A stretch of DNA of 7,134 bases from Bdellovibrionales bacterium (GTDB lineage Bacteria > Bdellovibrionota > JAFGOL01). The DNA is taken from contig JAKIZQ010000055.1 in assembly GCA_022707945.1 (NCBI GenBank), positions 390-7,523 on the forward strand, given 5' to 3'. This document shows positions 5,705 to 7,134 of this stretch, piece after piece. Both the position numbers and the translations under genes were made by a program. Under the pieces are notes generated by a model that saw only the letters and a program-made list of their open reading frames with translations, had not been told where the DNA came from and searched no databases. Positions within the stretch are counted from its first letter, which is position 1. The number at the start of each line of letters is the position of its first letter.

Positions 5705-7120
5705 ATGCCTCTAGCTAGAGTATTGGTGGTAGACGACGAACCTACTTATAGGTCTTCTGTTTCAAGATGTCTTACTAATCAAAGTTATCAGGTTACAGCG
5801 GCAGAAAATGGAGAAAAGGCCCTAGAACTTATCTCATCAGGAAGATTCGATCTTGTTATATCAGATATAAAGATGCCAGGTATGAGCGGCATAGATCTTT
5901 TATCTAAGATAACAGAGATATCTCCATCCACAGCCTCAATAATAATGACGGCATATGCTACGATAGACACTGCAATAGAAGCAACAAAACTTGGGGCTTT
6001 CCATTACCTAGTAAAACCTTTTAATGTTGATGAGTTGGTTCAGTTGGCTACCAGAGCGATAGAACATAAGAAATTAAAAGAAGAAAATATATATCTCAAA
6101 AAACAATTTAATAAGAATACGGGCGTGTCTAACATCATCTTCAAAAGTAAAGCAATGCAGGAGGTGGTTGATCTAGTCAAGAAGGCCGCTGATGTTACCA
6201 GTAACGTCCTAATAACAGGAGAAGATGGGACAGGTAAAACTCTTGTAGCAAAGACCATACATTCTATGAGTGATAGATCAAAAAAACTTTTTGCAACTGT
6301 AGATTGTTCTTCTGTTTCATCTGATAACATAGAGATAGAATTATTTGGATATGTTAAGGGTGCTTTTCCTGGTGCTATATCTTCTAAGGCAGGTCTTTTG
6401 GAAATAGCTGATGGTGGAACTGTACTAATAGATAACATTCACGAGATGCCTCAGGGTATTCAAACAAAAATGATAAACTTTTTATCGTCTAGCACTTATT
6501 GTCCTGTTGGTACATCGAGGCCTCTTTCTAGTGACGTAAGGATTTTGGCCGCTTCCTCCAGATCTGTAGATGCTATAAGCAACGATACAAGGATAAAGAA
6601 GGATCTTGTCTATCGATTAAATGTCATTCCTGTACATTTACCCTCTTTAAGAGAAAGAAAAGATGATATAGAAATACTTACTATGCATTTTATTAATACT
6701 TATGGTTCAAAAAGGTCTAACAGCGGTGTTGATATAGAAGAAGCCGTTATGGATGCTTTTCTTTTGTATAATTGGCCAGGCAATGTGGCTGAATTAAAAG
6801 GCTTGGTAGAAAGATTAGTTACTCTTAGTGGTGGGGAAATTAAAGTTTCGGACCTACCTAGAAAATATTTAGAAGAGACTGGGACATTGATCTCTACAGA
6901 AGATCTTAACTTTGTTTCCAGCCCGAGTATTATGGTAACAGAAAGTGGTGTTGACCTTAATAACATCATTAAAGATATAGAGGATAACTTAATTAAACAG
7001 GCTCTTGATATGACTAGTTGGAACAAAAATAGAGCAGCAAAACTGCTTGGTTTGAACAGAACCACTTTAGTAGAGAAATTAAGAAAAAGAGGGCTTATAA
7101 ATACGAGGATAAAAGATTAA
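5705..7120 (+). CDS. NtrC-type response regulator with degenerate (apparently ATPase-dead) AAA+ domain
   Basis: This 471-residue protein has the full NtrC layout: receiver (about 4-118), a helical linker (119-136), AAA+ (about 145-385) and a Fis-type helix-turn-helix (about 428-465, NKNRAAKLLGLNRTTLVEKL). The receiver looks active: acidic pair Asp10/Asp11, phospho-acceptor Asp54 in SDIKMPG, Thr82 and Lys104. The ATPase does not. Walker A Lys178 is kept (GEDGTGKT), but the switch Asn is Asp200, GAFTGA is GAFPGA (Pro222), the Walker B Glu is Asn244 (LIDNI), the first Arg finger is Lys298 (Arg304 remains) and the sensor II Arg is Ala362 (WPGNVAEL). It may bind ATP but should neither hydrolyse it normally nor contact sigma-54 normally. 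It probably acts at sigma-70 promoters, as HupR does, or in complex with another enhancer-binding protein. The frame is intact, so this is not a pseudogene. The start has a very G-rich site (GGGGGTGGGG) just upstream. No cognate kinase is visible. Confidence 0.93.
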   Translation: MPLARVLVVDDEPTYRSSVSRCLTNQSYQVTAAENGEKALELISSGRFDLVISDIKMPGMSGIDLLSKITEISPSTASIIMTAYATIDTAIEATKLGAFHYLVKPFNVDELVQLATRAIEHKKLKEENIYLKKQFNKNTGVSNIIFKSKAMQEVVDLVKKAADVTSNVLITGEDGTGKTLVAKTIHSMSDRSKKLFATVDCSSVSSDNIEIELFGYVKGAFPGAISSKAGLLEIADGGTVLIDNIHEMPQGIQTKMINFLSSSTYCPVGTSRPLSSDVRILAASSRSVDAISNDTRIKKDLVYRLNVIPVHLPSLRERKDDIEILTMHFINTYGSKRSNSGVDIEEAVMDAFLLYNWPGNVAELKGLVERLVTLSGGEIKVSDLPRKYLEETGTLISTEDLNFVSSPSIMVTESGVDLNNIIKDIEDNLIKQALDMTSWNKNRAAKLLGLNRTTLVEKLRKRGLINTRIKD

Positions 7121-7134
7121 TGGGACTTATTCTT
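7120..7134 (+). CDS. Probable start of a following gene, truncated by the window end
   Basis: The stop of the response regulator overlaps an ATG by one base (TAATG), and the frame then stays open for the remaining codons (M-G-L-I-L). GAGGAT about 10 bases upstream could serve as ribosome binding site, so translation of a second gene coupled to the regulator is plausible. Only five codons are visible and the product cannot be named; a partner histidine kinase would be a natural guess but nothing here shows it. Confidence 0.45.

Noticed and set aside
6040..6438. Open minus-strand frame of 132 codons opposite the response regulator
   Set aside because: It lies wholly antisense to a conserved AAA+ domain and its translation has no recognisable domain.
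6700..7065. Open minus-strand frame of 121 codons opposite the response regulator C-terminus
   Set aside because: Antisense to the conserved sensor II and helix-turn-helix region; no domain or family resemblance.
5705..7120. The response regulator as a decaying pseudogene
   Set aside because: The frame is uninterrupted over 471 codons, receiver and DNA-binding motifs are intact, and changes are confined to catalytic and sigma-54 contact positions, which fits specialisation better than random decay.

Overview
The window is AT-rich DNA, gene-dense, from a bacterium that is probably Gram-negative. It carries a lipobox-bearing exported protein, an insulysin-type M16 peptidase and two regulators of the NtrC/PspF enhancer-binding family. 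AT-rich lineages related to the former Deltaproteobacteria (for example Bdellovibrionota) would fit, but no marker gene is present and the taxon is a guess. No tRNA, rRNA, CRISPR array, insertion sequence or integrase was seen, and no gene-free stretch exceeds 130 bases.

Left part (1-2802). The window opens inside a plus-strand M16 (insulysin/pitrilysin-like) metallopeptidase gene, of which only the C-terminal part is visible. It meets, tail to tail with a 7-base overlap, a two-gene minus-strand operon. The first gene of that operon encodes a cysteine-rich predicted lipoprotein with a C39-like papain-fold protease domain. The second, 12 bases downstream, encodes a membrane-anchored protein of unknown family. 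The operon has a near-consensus sigma-70 promoter (TTGACT, 17 bases, TATAAT) at 2448-2476. Divergent from it is a small basic helical protein of 86 residues, also unrecognised.

Right part (2809-7134). Two minus-strand genes, a PspF-like sigma-54 activator without a receiver domain and an NhaC-like membrane transporter, lie opposite a divergent plus-strand gene for a full-length NtrC-type response regulator. The receiver and Fis-type DNA-binding domains of this response regulator look intact. Its central AAA+ domain has lost the sigma-54 contact Thr (GAFPGA), the Walker B Glu, the glutamate-switch Asn, one Arg finger and the sensor II Arg. The receiver-less neighbour keeps all of these. The window therefore holds a catalytically intact but input-less ATPase beside an input-competent but apparently ATPase-dead relative, with a transporter between them. 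The transporter is also unusual: it has an N-terminal membrane anchor plus about 100 extracytoplasmic residues, and it lacks the Asp expected in the SPxSDTT-like signature of the NhaC family. Promoter-like regions of both regulators carry dyads over or beside candidate -10 elements, which suggests auto- or cross-regulation. A further gene probably starts at 7120, overlapping the stop of the response regulator (TAATG).

The best candidate for something undescribed is this regulator pair with the transporter. Whether the two AAA+ proteins form mixed rings, or the response regulator simply works as a sigma-70 repressor or activator, cannot be decided from sequence alone.
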